A stretch of DNA of 64,000 nt from Corythucha ciliata (taxonomy: Eukaryota > Arthropoda > Insecta > Hemiptera > Tingidae), in assembly GCA_038030265.1 (NCBI GenBank), contig CM075939.1:19945253-20009252 (forward strand), read 5' to 3'. A program made the translations under genes and the position numbers. Positions 48,901-60,900 of the stretch are shown one piece after another (within the stretch, counting starts at the first letter, position 1; the number at the start of each line of letters is the position of its first letter). The notes under the pieces were generated by a model. It did no database searches. It was not told the origin of the DNA and saw only the letters and a list, made by a program, of their open reading frames with translations.

Positions 48901-51900
48901 ATATATTTTCCTCAATTTTAGCCACGAAATTGCCTCTAAAGTGCGTTTTCTCAATTTTTTCCGCGAATTAGCTCATTTTCTCATTTTTAGCTGCGAATCG
49001 GCGCTTTTTACAAGCTCTTACCGTGAAGTTGCCTTAAGAATCCGCAAATTAGGTAGCGTTTAAGTGCTCTTTCCCAATTTTGTCCGCAAATTAGCAATTT
49101 TTCTAAATTTAAGCCGTAAATTCGCGCTTTTCTCCATTACAAAAAAAACCATTCGTGTTTTTCTCTATTTATTACCCTCGAATTAGCGCTTTTTCACAGT
49201 TTTAGCCGCTTGAATTAGCGCTTTTTCTCAATTTTATTCCCAAAGTTCCCCAAGAATGTGCAAGTTGGGGTATTCTCAATTTCAGCTGTGAATTAGCCTT
49301 TTTACCCCCAATTTAGCAGTGAATGGGCACATTTTTTAATTTTAGCTGGAAATTATAGCACTTTTTCTCGATTTTATCTGCAAAATTGAAATGTTTTGTA
49401 CCTTAGTTGTGAATTAAAGTTTTCCTCCACTTTTAGACGCAAATTCGCGTTTTTCTCTATTTCACGCCGTGAATCGCAGCGCTTTTTCTCAATTTCAGTC
49501 CCAGCCCCGAGAATCCGTGAGTTGGCGTTTTCTGTGAATTCGCGCTTTTTCCCAATGTTTAAAGCTGCCAAATTGTAACACTTTATCATAATAGCGTGTT
49601 TCTCTATTTTTAGACTCGAATTCGCGTTGTTCTCTTTTTTATCCTTGAATTAGCGTTTTTCTCATCTTTAGCGCGTGAATTAGCGCTTTTCAACTTCAGC
49701 CTTAAAGTTGCCCCTAAGAATTGGCGAATTGGCGTTTTCTCTTATTTTCAGCTGTGAATTAGCGTTTTGTTTCTCAATTTTAGCAGTAAATTAGCACATT
49801 TTCTTAATTCTAGCTACGATTTTTAGCGTTTTTTCTCGATTTTATCCGTAAAATTGTAATTTTCATACCTTAGCTGAGTTTTCCTCCACTTTTATCTAGA
49901 CGCGAATTCGCGTTTTTGACTATTTCACCCGTGAATTAGCGCTTTTTCTAAATTTTAGTCCCAATGTTGCCCCGAGAATCCTTGAGTTGGCGTTTCTCCC
50001 TTTTAGCTGTGAATTTGCGCTTGTTCTAAATTTTGAAAGTTGCTAAATTGTAGCGTCTTTATAACGCCACAATTTTAGCTGTAAATTAGCGTGTTTTTTT
50101 TTTTTTCAAGACGACGCGAATTTGCGTTTTTCTCTTTTTCATCCTTGAATTAGCGCTTTTCTCAGTTTTAGCTGCGTAAATTAGCGCTTTTTCCTAATTT
50201 CGCCCCAACAATTCGTGATTTTGCGTTATCTCAATGTCAGCTGTGAATTAGCTAGCGCTTTTTCTTAATATTAACAGCCATAAATTTCAGCAATTTTTCT
50301 CAATTTCAGCCGCGAATCAGCGTTTTACTCACTTTTACAAGCGAGTTTAGCCATTCGTTTTCATCTTATCTACTTGAAAATCCCGATTTTTCATCTTCAA
50401 GCTATTCAGGGGCCCCCATCCGAACCCCGGATCCGGATTTCTAGTTATGCCCCTACCTGCATTCCCACACTTTGCTGTTTTATTTGAGTACGAATGATTA
50501 TCGTTTATTATTTAAAACGAATACTTGCCATATTCTTGTGGCAAAAAAACAACTAAGAAATCAATAATAGTATATGTATACGCAGGAGCTAAAGTCGTGG
50601 CTCTAAAACGCCGTAAAATTTGCCGCGGTACATTACATTACAAGCCCGGCGGGCGAGGCGAGGTAAATCCCCTTCCTACGAGTGATGTACGACTTTTTTC
50701 ACGCGACAGCAAGGAAATGATAAAACTGACTTTGACAAATTGACTACTGATTTCTCGTGTCTTTAGTTTAAGAAGACCTTAAACGAGATTATAACCCGAG
50801 TTCATTTACTCTCCGTACTAGGACGGAAAATATTTTCTGGACTAGTACAGAAAATTTCTCGAATGTCACTGTGCGGTAATGGTCAATTTCCCAGACATTT
50901 TTGGGTACAGAAAATGGCTACTTTCGGAGCATGTCGCTTGAAAAATACTTTAGTTCCTAGGCATGAAAAGAGACACTTTTGGGACTCATTTGCGGTAAAA
51001 TGTAATAAAATTCGGTTTTAGTATCATGTGGGATAAAAATAAAATATTATTAGTCAAAAACCTATCAAGAATCAGGCCGTTGTATACCACATTCAAATCA
51101 TTCCCTAAATGCTGAAAATTCAAGACTATTGGGCACCTCCATACAATACCTTGCCTTCTCTATTTACTTAATTGAGAACTACACTACACTTCACCTTCTA
51201 TTGATGAAAACTAAGGAAGTGATGGTAGTGTAGGGTACGGTGGGGAAGGGAAGGGGGGAAGCGCCTTAATTTTCGCCCCCCCTGAACCAAAATACTTCCG
51301 CCGCCACTGGTGAATATCGAAATTAATTCGAAGTCAACATGAATCTTGAAAGTTAGTTGTAGGGTAAGTACTGAGTGCTGCCATTTTCAAGGCGCGAATC
51401 GTCATTTTAGCTATTTTTAGCGTGCATAGAGTTAGTTTTACCATCTATAGGGCGCAAATAGTACGTCAAGCCAATGTGCAAAAGCTCAATTAGGCCATTG
51501 ACAGGGCAGGAATCCTCCGTTTTCAGGACGCGGCCTGGTCGTCGCGTCAGTTTAGACGTTTTTAGGATGCGAGAAGTCAGTTTGGCCATGTTTAGAGTGG
51601 GAATCTCAAGTTCGAATATTTTGTAGCGCGCATATAGTAATCAACTTAGGCTCTAGCCACTTTCAAGGCCGTGAATAAACTGACTTTGGGACGCGAATAG
51701 CTGTTTCAAGGACGCCCAGGCCATGTTTGACGCGCGAATTGTCAGTTTGGCCACTTTTGGCGCGCGAATAGTCGATTTACCCATTCCCCCGCCCCCATTT
51801 ACCCAGTCTTTTCAGGTATGTTCAAGGGCACATGAATAATCAGTGTAGCCATTTTGAGGGCGCGAGAAGTCAGTTTGACTGTTTTTAGAGCAGGAATGGC

Positions 51901-54900
51901 CATTCTCGCTATTTTTAGGGCGCAAATAGTCAGTTAAGCCATTTTGTATGGTGGAAATAGCTAGTTTAGCTTCTCGTGGGAAGCGAATGGCCGTCAAGCC
52001 AGTTTTGGTAGAGCAAAGCACATAGTTTCTCAAGCCTCTCCCTTGAGTAAAACCTGAATCCGTGTCTGTGCATACGTATACGGTATACGCATGCTATGCA
52101 ATATCCACTCTTTCTCGCCTAGGGGCCCCGCGAGGGCCCTGGGATGGACTACCCTTCTCGAGCAGGGTTGTATTTGAGCCAAATGGGTCAAAGGGGCAAG
52201 TTGCAAGTGGGGTATTATTATTGTTTAGAGCAAAATGTACTATTGGTCTCGCGCTTCTGGTGAAACTTTTTATTTTGAATTTGTATCGCGGCCTAAAATT
52301 ATTTCATAATTTGTTGGCCTCATTAAAACTTTCGTTTGAGTGGATGGTCGCGTAATTGAAATGAACTTTTCCGGGTCTGTCTAAAACGCGGATCTGCAGA
52401 TCTGCAAGATTAACACCTCGCATCTGCAGATCTGCAGATTAACACCCCAAATCTGCAGATTAACACCTAAAATTCCGTAACTCAACGAACATGAGACTAC
52501 AATTGAAAAAGAAAGTTAAAGTAGACCAATAATAGGCACAACATTACCGATCGTATTTTAATAAGACTACAATAATAAGTATACAGGGTGTAACGGAAAA
52601 GTCTTGCATAAATGAAATGGGTGATTCTTGGTCACATTTGGAACCAAAATGACCTTATACACCATGGTCCGATTACTTATGGTTTTGGAGATAGTCGGGG
52701 TTTTCCTAATTTTTAATGTACCCACGGTTTTCCTTAGTAAATCGTCTGTACCTGATGAAAAAGTGGTCTCATTGAAATTCAAAAGAAGCCATTGGAAAGA
52801 GCACTAAATTCTCTGCGGGATTGGATATTTTAATCTCTAAATCGATCAATATTTAAGTGCTTAAATTGCTGCTGAACAGCCAACTTCTTAGATTTCCAAA
52901 AAACTCCTAGTCTTTCATCCAGCTGTCAATTCTTTTACGGCCCTCGTAGGAAGTGTAAAAAATTATTTTAAACTTCTACTGTCTGTCAGCTTTCGAATGG
53001 CCTGCTTAGTTCTGGATTTTTCTTTTTTTCTTCCGAGATAGAAGCAAAAACGCGTGAAAAAACCACCAAAAGTATTCGTTTTTAAGCATGCCTTCAGGTA
53101 AAGCAATTGCTTCCGCGAGCGCGCCCTCGGTCTCTCCAGTTCATGGTGATTGTAATGAGGTTGGTGGTGGATGTCGGTGTTATTTATTTATTTTTTATTT
53201 ATTTGCACAATCACATTTCTTAACAAACAATAATTATTTATTTTATTGTTTTATTATTTCAATAATGGCGGAATCCAACCCAAGGCTCCATCCAAGCTCA
53301 TAACGGGAATTTGTAACGAACTGAAGAGGCCGAGGGCGCGCTCGTGGAAGCAATTGCCTTGCCTGAAGGCGTGCTTAAAAACGGATACTTTTGGGGGCTT
53401 TTTTGCGCGTTTTTGCTTCTATCTCGGAAGAAAAAAAGAATATTCCAGAACTAAGCAGGCCATTCGAAAGCTGACAAACAGTAGAAGTTTTTAATAATTT
53501 TTTACACTTCCTACGAGGGCCACAAAGAAATTGACAGCTGGCTGAAAGACTAGGAGTTTTCTGGAAATCTAAGAAATTGGCTGTTCAGCAGAAATTTAAG
53601 CACTTAAATATTGATCGATTTAGAGATGAAAATATTCAATCCTACAGAGAATTTAGTGCTCTTTCCAATGGCTTCTATTAAATTTCAATGAAACTAGTTT
53701 TTCATCAGATACAGACGATTTACTAAGGAAAACCGTGGGTTCATTAAAAATTAGGGAAACCCCAATTATCTCCAAAACCATAAGTAATCGGACCATGGTG
53801 CATAGGGTCATTTTGGTTCCAAATGTGACCAAGAATCACCCATTTCATTTATGCCAGACTTTTCCGTTACACCTGTATAAGATTAAGCGACACTCGAACA
53901 ATCACTTTTACTTCATTCGTTCAGACTTCAGTTACATGCAACAGCCAATCATACCATTTACAAAAATATGCTTCAATTTTGACGCTTCCTTGTAAATACA
54001 ACAGGCACTTTTTCCCGTAGCGTGCGGATCTGCAGATTCATAAAAGCCTGCAGATCGGCCACTTAGCGTTATTTATTAAACCTCAAAATGCATAGTAGAG
54101 CTAATCCAACAATTTAAGATAATTAACCTCAATTTTGACCCCTCCTTGTCAATGCAACAGGCACTTCCCCCCGTAGCGTGCAAATCTGCAGATTCATAAA
54201 AGCCTGCAGATCGGCCACTTGGCGTTAATTATTAAGCCTCAAAATGCATAATAGAGCTAATCCAACAATTTAAGATAATTAACCTCAATTTTGACCCCTC
54301 CTTGTCAAGCAACAGGCACTTCCCCCCGTAGCGTGCAAATCTGCAGATTCATAAAAGCCTGCAGGCATTTTGAGGCTGAACAATTAACCTTACGTGGCCG
54401 ATCTGCATGCTTTTATGAATCTGCAGATCTGCGCGCTACGGGGGTAGTGCCACTTGTATTTACAAGGAAGCGTCAAAATTGAAGCATATTTTTGTAAATG
54501 GTATGATTGTCTGTTGCATGCAATTGAAGTCTGAACGAATGAAGTAAAAGTGATTGTTCGAGTGTGGCGCTTAATTATAGTCTTAAGCGGCCCATACACG
54601 TGCAATAATATTGCGCAATAATAGGGGTTGTACAATAAAATTGAACGTTTGTGGGTTGTATTGATGGGTTGCACAATATAATTAACAACCTATTTTTTTA
54701 TCCCTAAACATCTGGAAACGAAATATTGTACAAATTTATTGCGCAATATTTATTGTACGTCTATGGACCCCTTTATTAAAATACGATCGGTAATGTTGTG
54801 CTTATTATTGGTCTATTTAAACTTTATTTTTCAATTGTAGTCTCATTTTCGTTGAATTACGGAACTTTAGGTGTTAACCTACAGATTTGGGGTGTTAATC

Positions 54901-57900
54901 TTGCAGATCCGCGTTTTAGACAGACCCAACTTTTCCCGCAAAGCTGCTGTCTGAACGATTTGTTTTAAATGGCACGTTTGATTATGTGTGTGTTTCAGCT
55001 TGCAGCATGAACGTTAAAAACTTTTTTGCTACGCCTTTCAAAAAGCGGTTAGAGGCTTACTTGTCGAAATTGAGTTGGGCAGACGCATCGTGCAGTGATC
55101 CCATGACATACTTGAACACGTACCACGTAAGATTTCTTCCTCTATGTTCACGCAATTGTGAATTTCGTTATACTCTTAACTCTTTGTGTGCTGCAGTTGT
55201 GGAAACACAAATCATTGCAAGGGTGGTTCAAGAGGTCGGGCGGTGTCAGCGAAGAAGATTGGACGGCGCGAAGATTTGTTCAAGTCAAATCACTTAGAGA
55301 GGTGCAAAGACTTGAACAGGAGATAATGCAGCGATTACGAGGGCTTGGCATTGGCGATGATGAGGGGGGACATTCGTTTACAAGCATCCCCGGTACTACC
55401 GAAGAAAGCAGACCTTTGCTTTTGAAAGTACATTCTCCTACACACCTTATTTATAAATTGCGTATAATGTTGACGCTATTAATTTCTTCTAGATTGCTTT
55501 GGCGGGGGCGGCTTACCCCAATTATTTTCTTCAAGGAACTTGCGAAGAAAAGGACGCTGTACGTGTTTTGGGCGGACGAGACCCATTTAGTTCTGTCTAC
55601 TTGAGCAAATGGCCAGTGAATCAACCTGGACCACTTTACATGAACACGATAAAAAAATATTTTGAAGAGTGTGGCTCTCAGATAACCGTTTCTTTCGACG
55701 GGAGCGCGTAATACATTTCTTCTAACCCTATCTCGTGAGTTGATTTACCCAGTAATAATTTTGCAGGAAGGTGTACGTCAAATTTGGAAGCAGTGCATCT
55801 GCTCATGATGAGAACAAGAAAGCGGTGATTATGCCTGGAAGAGTGACGTTACCGGTTTACCGGGCCCTCAAATTGCGTCATATGCAAATTCCGATTAAAG
55901 TTCCGATTCTTCCGTAAGAAGCCTTTTTTCAAATCATGTTTCTTTACTTCTGACTTGAAATTTACCTCCTGTCAGGCCGGACGTTGCGAATGAAAGAGCG
56001 AAAAAAGTTTTCGGTGACGTAATCAATAAGTCTCTAGTGTGCTGGTCCAATGGACAAGTAAATCAAAGGGTAAAACCTCGTCGGAGCCTGCTGCCCGGTA
56101 TTCAAGCCTCTGTAATGACAGTCCTTGTGACGCACATCGACGACCCGAGTTCATTCTGGGTACAAATCGTCGACGACGCTTTTATGAACAAACAAAACTG
56201 GATTACTAATAAGTTGAATTGCGAACCTCTAAAACCTCTACGGGGGTCGAAAGACCTTAGCGTGGGTCAGTTGGTGGTCGCGCCTTTTAATGAACAAGGT
56301 TCACGTGTGTACCATAGAGCCCGGGTCGTCGCTTTGAAATTCGACCATGAAAGTAAAGTTTTGGTAAGAAGATTTTCTCGAATTTCGTTCGCTGTTCTTT
56401 TGTTGTCAATATTAACCTTTTTATTTGGCCCAAAGGTACAGTATATCGATTACGGCAATACTGAACCTGTACCGCTTTCTCATCTTTACGACTTCAATGA
56501 TGAGCTTGTTAATTGTGGTGTAAGAGACGAGCCCGCTTTAGCCATTCATTGCTATTTGGCTGAAATTCAACCTTCCATGAATCAAAGCGAAAATGCGACT
56601 TGGTCGTCCAGTGCGATTAGTGCATTCAGGAAACATTTCTACAGCATTAAAGCTATAGTATCGGTAAGGAAATTCAAATTATAAGCCCACATTATTATGG
56701 TAATCGGGTTTACTTTAATCATCAGATTTACTCAGTCGTCAATGAAATCGTCGCTGTTCATTTATTCAACGAAGATACACGCATCGATGAGAAAGGTCAA
56801 GTCGACCGCGAGTTGTCGTTTAATTTCTTTCTGATCCGAAACAAACTGGCCGAGCCCGTTGACGAACCATTCCTTTCGCGCGAGAATCATATAAGCCGGG
56901 AAGCGGCACTGAAAAGATCTGAAACGTCTCCTGCAATCGACGCTTTGACGACCGACTCTGACGAATATTTCGCTGATTTTGACTTTTCAAGCCCAACGGA
57001 AAGCGAGTGCCACAATCGCTGCGTGAGTATTTTTATTGTAATTATTAGCTGCTCTCCGATGTTGAAATGATTGAACTTGGTGGATAAACTCCTGGGGCAA
57101 TCGTGTGATTCATGTTTGCCGGTCGAGTTGGGGTATGTCCCTATGCAATAAGTCATTAAAGGCGCCTCCAAGGGAGGCTTGGGGGTCCATGCCCCCTCTC
57201 GCTTTGAAGTCGAGGTCCCTTTTCTCAAAAACATTGTCAAAATCACACTCCATGGGGGAGAGGCACCTTCTCTAGTTTTAGGTTAATCACATCCTAGGTA
57301 TGTCCCCTGCCTTAAGCTGTGGGCGTAATTATACTGAACTGAGAACTACGGCCGGTTTCTGCCCAAAACACAATAGAGTGGCCGCCAGTGCCCCTTAAAC
57401 TATCAAAAAATGACTGTTTCGCTTGGTCGTCTTTGGTTTCACATATTTTCAGCAGATTTTCAGTTTCAGCATATTTTCTCGACTCCAGGGGCTCTAAAAT
57501 GAACTGTCGGGAAAATGTTATCAATGGTGGTGTCTATGTATGAGCGTTACAAAGTTATTTCTGAAGGTCGTTATTGGTAAACGCAAACATTATTTTTTAA
57601 CGCGACCTCATGGTTGAGCCCCAGAGTGGCCCAGCGAGGTCTACGCATCATGCCTCGTCCTTGGACTTCAGGCCTGTCGATTGCGTGGCCATCGTGCAAA
57701 CCTGAAAACGAGCCAAAGTGGCCAAAAACGGCGGCATTTCTGTGTAACCTCTTCAACTGATCGAAAAATCTGCCTGTGCCGAGAAACCCCTGGAATCCGC
57801 GATTTCGCCCAATATGAAATATTAGCCACTTTCGGTCGACTTTTCAAATTTTAGGGTGTTCCAAGTGCTTTGATCTGACTGAGCCAGCCGCGGGTTATGA

Positions 57901-60900
57901 GTCCTCCAGACTATGCTATCAATTGATAAATAGAGTCTGTCCCGTCTAAAACGCACCCAAGGGGCTGTCAGGACCTCATAAAGTGGCAAAAATGTGCGTT
58001 TCGTGTTGTTGGCTTCAGTAAATTTTCTTTACTGCTGTCCAGTGAGGTCCGCGGTGTCCATTTCTTCCAATTTTTTCGATTTGAGTGGGACGTGGATTAA
58101 GTGTCTTTCCTCAAGCTACTCAATGAGCTCCCCAATGCTTCATTGACAAATCTAGCCGGTCTTAGCCATATTGCCGCTTCTAAGGTGCTGCCAGCTCCCT
58201 TGAAGAGGGCAAACAAAGTGAGTTTCGTTATGTTGGCTTGGGCAAATACTCTCGACTCCAGAGTGAGGCATTGAAGTACGCATGCGTCCTTCTTGGGACA
58301 TCGGTGCTCACGTTAAAACTCGAAATACAAAGTTTCCCCCTCCCCCCTCTACAATTTATGCAAGTATTACTCAAGACTCAAGTGGGAACTTTTCAAGATT
58401 TTGGGTCATTTCTGTTACTAGGCTTTATGAGTCCCTGGGAAAATTGTGAAGAGGAACTGCAGTGGTGATTCCTTGACCTCGTCTACTACTCGGGATACAT
58501 TTTTCTCGCCTTATTTCTGCACTAATCCTGGTTTTTAAGGACTCGTTTTAATCTTCAGGAAATTCCGCATATGCAGTAGTTTTCTTCCTTTTTTCAAATA
58601 AGTCGAAAAAAGACCGTGAGATTACAAGGTAAAAGTTCAAGGCGAATTTAAAATAACTTCTTGGATGAAATTTGAAAAAAGGAAAACTACTGCGTATGCG
58701 GAATTTCCTGAAGATTAAAACGAGTCCTTAAAAACCAGGATTGGTGCAGAAATAAAGCGAGAAAGTGTATGCCAAGTAGTAGACGAGGATAGATTGGAGT
58801 GGGGTCGAGGAATCACCCGTGCAACTCCCCCTTAATAGCGAAACACAGCCGGCCCAGGCCAAATCGCACCGAAGTGGGCAAAAATGGATGGTTCGCGATT
58901 TCGGTGGTTCGTGATGATTTTCTCGAGCAGCGTGCCAGCGAGGTCTTCTAGCGTCGAACCTCTTTGTCGGACTTCAAGGATGTCGTAAAACCTTACGGTT
59001 TCTCTCGATTTCAGTTCTTGCCCATTCTCAAATTTTCAGGGCACTTGTCGAAAATGTTTCAATTTGATCCGGGTGTAGTCTATGAGTCTCTTGCACAATT
59101 TGGCAATCCAGCTGGTTTTCCACAAGTGTTACTGAGTGGTCGCCAACACCTCTTAATCTGACCAAAAAGAGAGCTTTGTGTTTATCATTGATTTAGATGG
59201 TTTTCTTGGTCCCCAGAGTGGCCTATCGAGTTCCGCTCGGATCTTGATTCTTTCTCGCGGAATTCGAGGCTGTCTGATGTTCAGTGGGAATTCTTGGACA
59301 TCTGCAGCCCTATTCTGTAACTATTACCGCGTCCGTTAGCGAAATAAACAAGATGAATAATTGAAAGAAATCAGCTGAGAAATTGACGCTAACGCGACCG
59401 CTGCGCTACCTCCCACCCCACGCCAACGTTAGAGATGGTGTAGGGCGGTTAGTCCATGAGGGCGCGTACGCCCCCCTCCCTTCCCATATACGATTCCGCG
59501 ACTGTAACGGACCGCTGGCTGTTCTGAATAAGGGTCAGAACTTAGTGGTGCGGGCATAGCATACCTGGTGTTGCGAATGTCCAAGTGGTGGACCAAATTA
59601 GATTAGCTAGGATTAGCTAGAGGCCTTTGTCCCCATAACCTCCTAAATCCGCTAACTCCCTTCACCCAAGATCTTGGTGTTTGATCCGCGCCAATGGTAC
59701 ATTATAAAACCCGAGACGTTTCTTATCGTTCGGCCGTCAGCGGGAGACATAAGCGTGGTTGAAACAATGGTTCCCGGGATATTGCATTAAGCCACATAGG
59801 CTCTCGGATTCTCGATAGTAAAAGTAGACGGTTCTCCGAAAATCTTCCGTTGTGGTAGCCGAGTTCGTTTACGCATCAGCAACATCAATCGGGGAGTAGT
59901 GACACTGGTGCAGTAGGGAACGAGTGATTCACTCAAATAAAACTCGTTGTTCAAACGATCAATGTTCCTATCGTAAAATTCAAAGAGCACGATTCGTCTA
60001 TTTTTTTTTTTTTTTCCTTAAACAAGTGTTGGTTCTTTACAGATTACCCTGCAGGGGCCGAGGTCTCCTCTTGAAGTTAACCTCATTTGCTTGACGAAAA
60101 AGTGCATGGGTAAAGAAGCTCGCATTGAAGGCAATTCCGTGAATTCGGTCCTTTTAGACAATTTCCCTATGGATCATCATGCGCGTCTAGTAGTCGCACA
60201 AATTGTCACTCAAGTGAATAATTCAGACCGTCTTACTCTTCGCGAAACGACCGTCATGCCTCAGATTCACGGTCTTCTTGGCCTTGTCTCTATGATATTT
60301 GCTCCTAGGGTGGAGTTGAGGTAACTGAATTAAACATTGCTAGTCTTACGTTTTTACGTTTTTATTTATGTGTTTACCAGATCCGACCCTGAACGGAAGT
60401 ATGTAACGGGAGCTCTGTGTGGGCTCGGATTCGATAGTGAGACTAACGCCAGTTATTTCCCGGAAAATGACATGGATATCGAGTTTGATACCCAATTCGA
60501 CCTTTTTGACATGATCAATGTAATGTTCAATGCATTGACATTTTGAATCGTATGCTCATTCAAGAGTATTTCTCTTTAGGTTAATAAAATCCGGTACTGG
60601 ATCAACAAATCCATTGGGAACGAAGGCTTATCAACTCCTACGATCGGCACTGCGCCCGTTATTGCTACAGCCCGCAGTAAAATAGTCAGCCATTTACTAG
60701 AGTAAGCGGTTTTCATCACCCGTTTTTACCAGTCTTGTCACTTATACGAGTTCTCCGTTTGACCCCTTTTCTAAAGTCTGTTGCAGAAAAAACGAGAAAG
60801 TCTCGAACCGTCAAGATGCGAGAAACCGTATCGTTGGAACTGTATCAACGCTCAATACCATATGCCACCGTACGGCAATGATCCCAACGCCCATGAAATA

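Larger units (their letters stand above)
52373..54927. mobile_element. 2.56-kb satellite-bearing fold-back element, 9-bp target duplication
   Basis: Ends GGGTCTGTCTAAAACGCGGA and complement, flanked by a perfect 9-bp duplication AACTTTTCC. The arms carry GATCTGCAGAT subterminal repeats and unique sequence. Three 156-bp satellite monomers (about 54023, 54179, 54334) lie near the centre, followed by an inverted one. Nested in it are a fold-back at 52584-53875 and a hairpin at about 54588-54772. A 9-bp duplication with long inverted ends suggests a Mutator-like or Foldback-type element; no transposase is present. Confidence 0.88.

Noticed and set aside
60782..60790. Acceptor at TTGCAG (60786) for TDRD9 exon 18
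   Set aside because: It would put the conserved EKPYRWN stretch out of frame with exon 17; the CTAAAG acceptor at 60776 keeps the frame.
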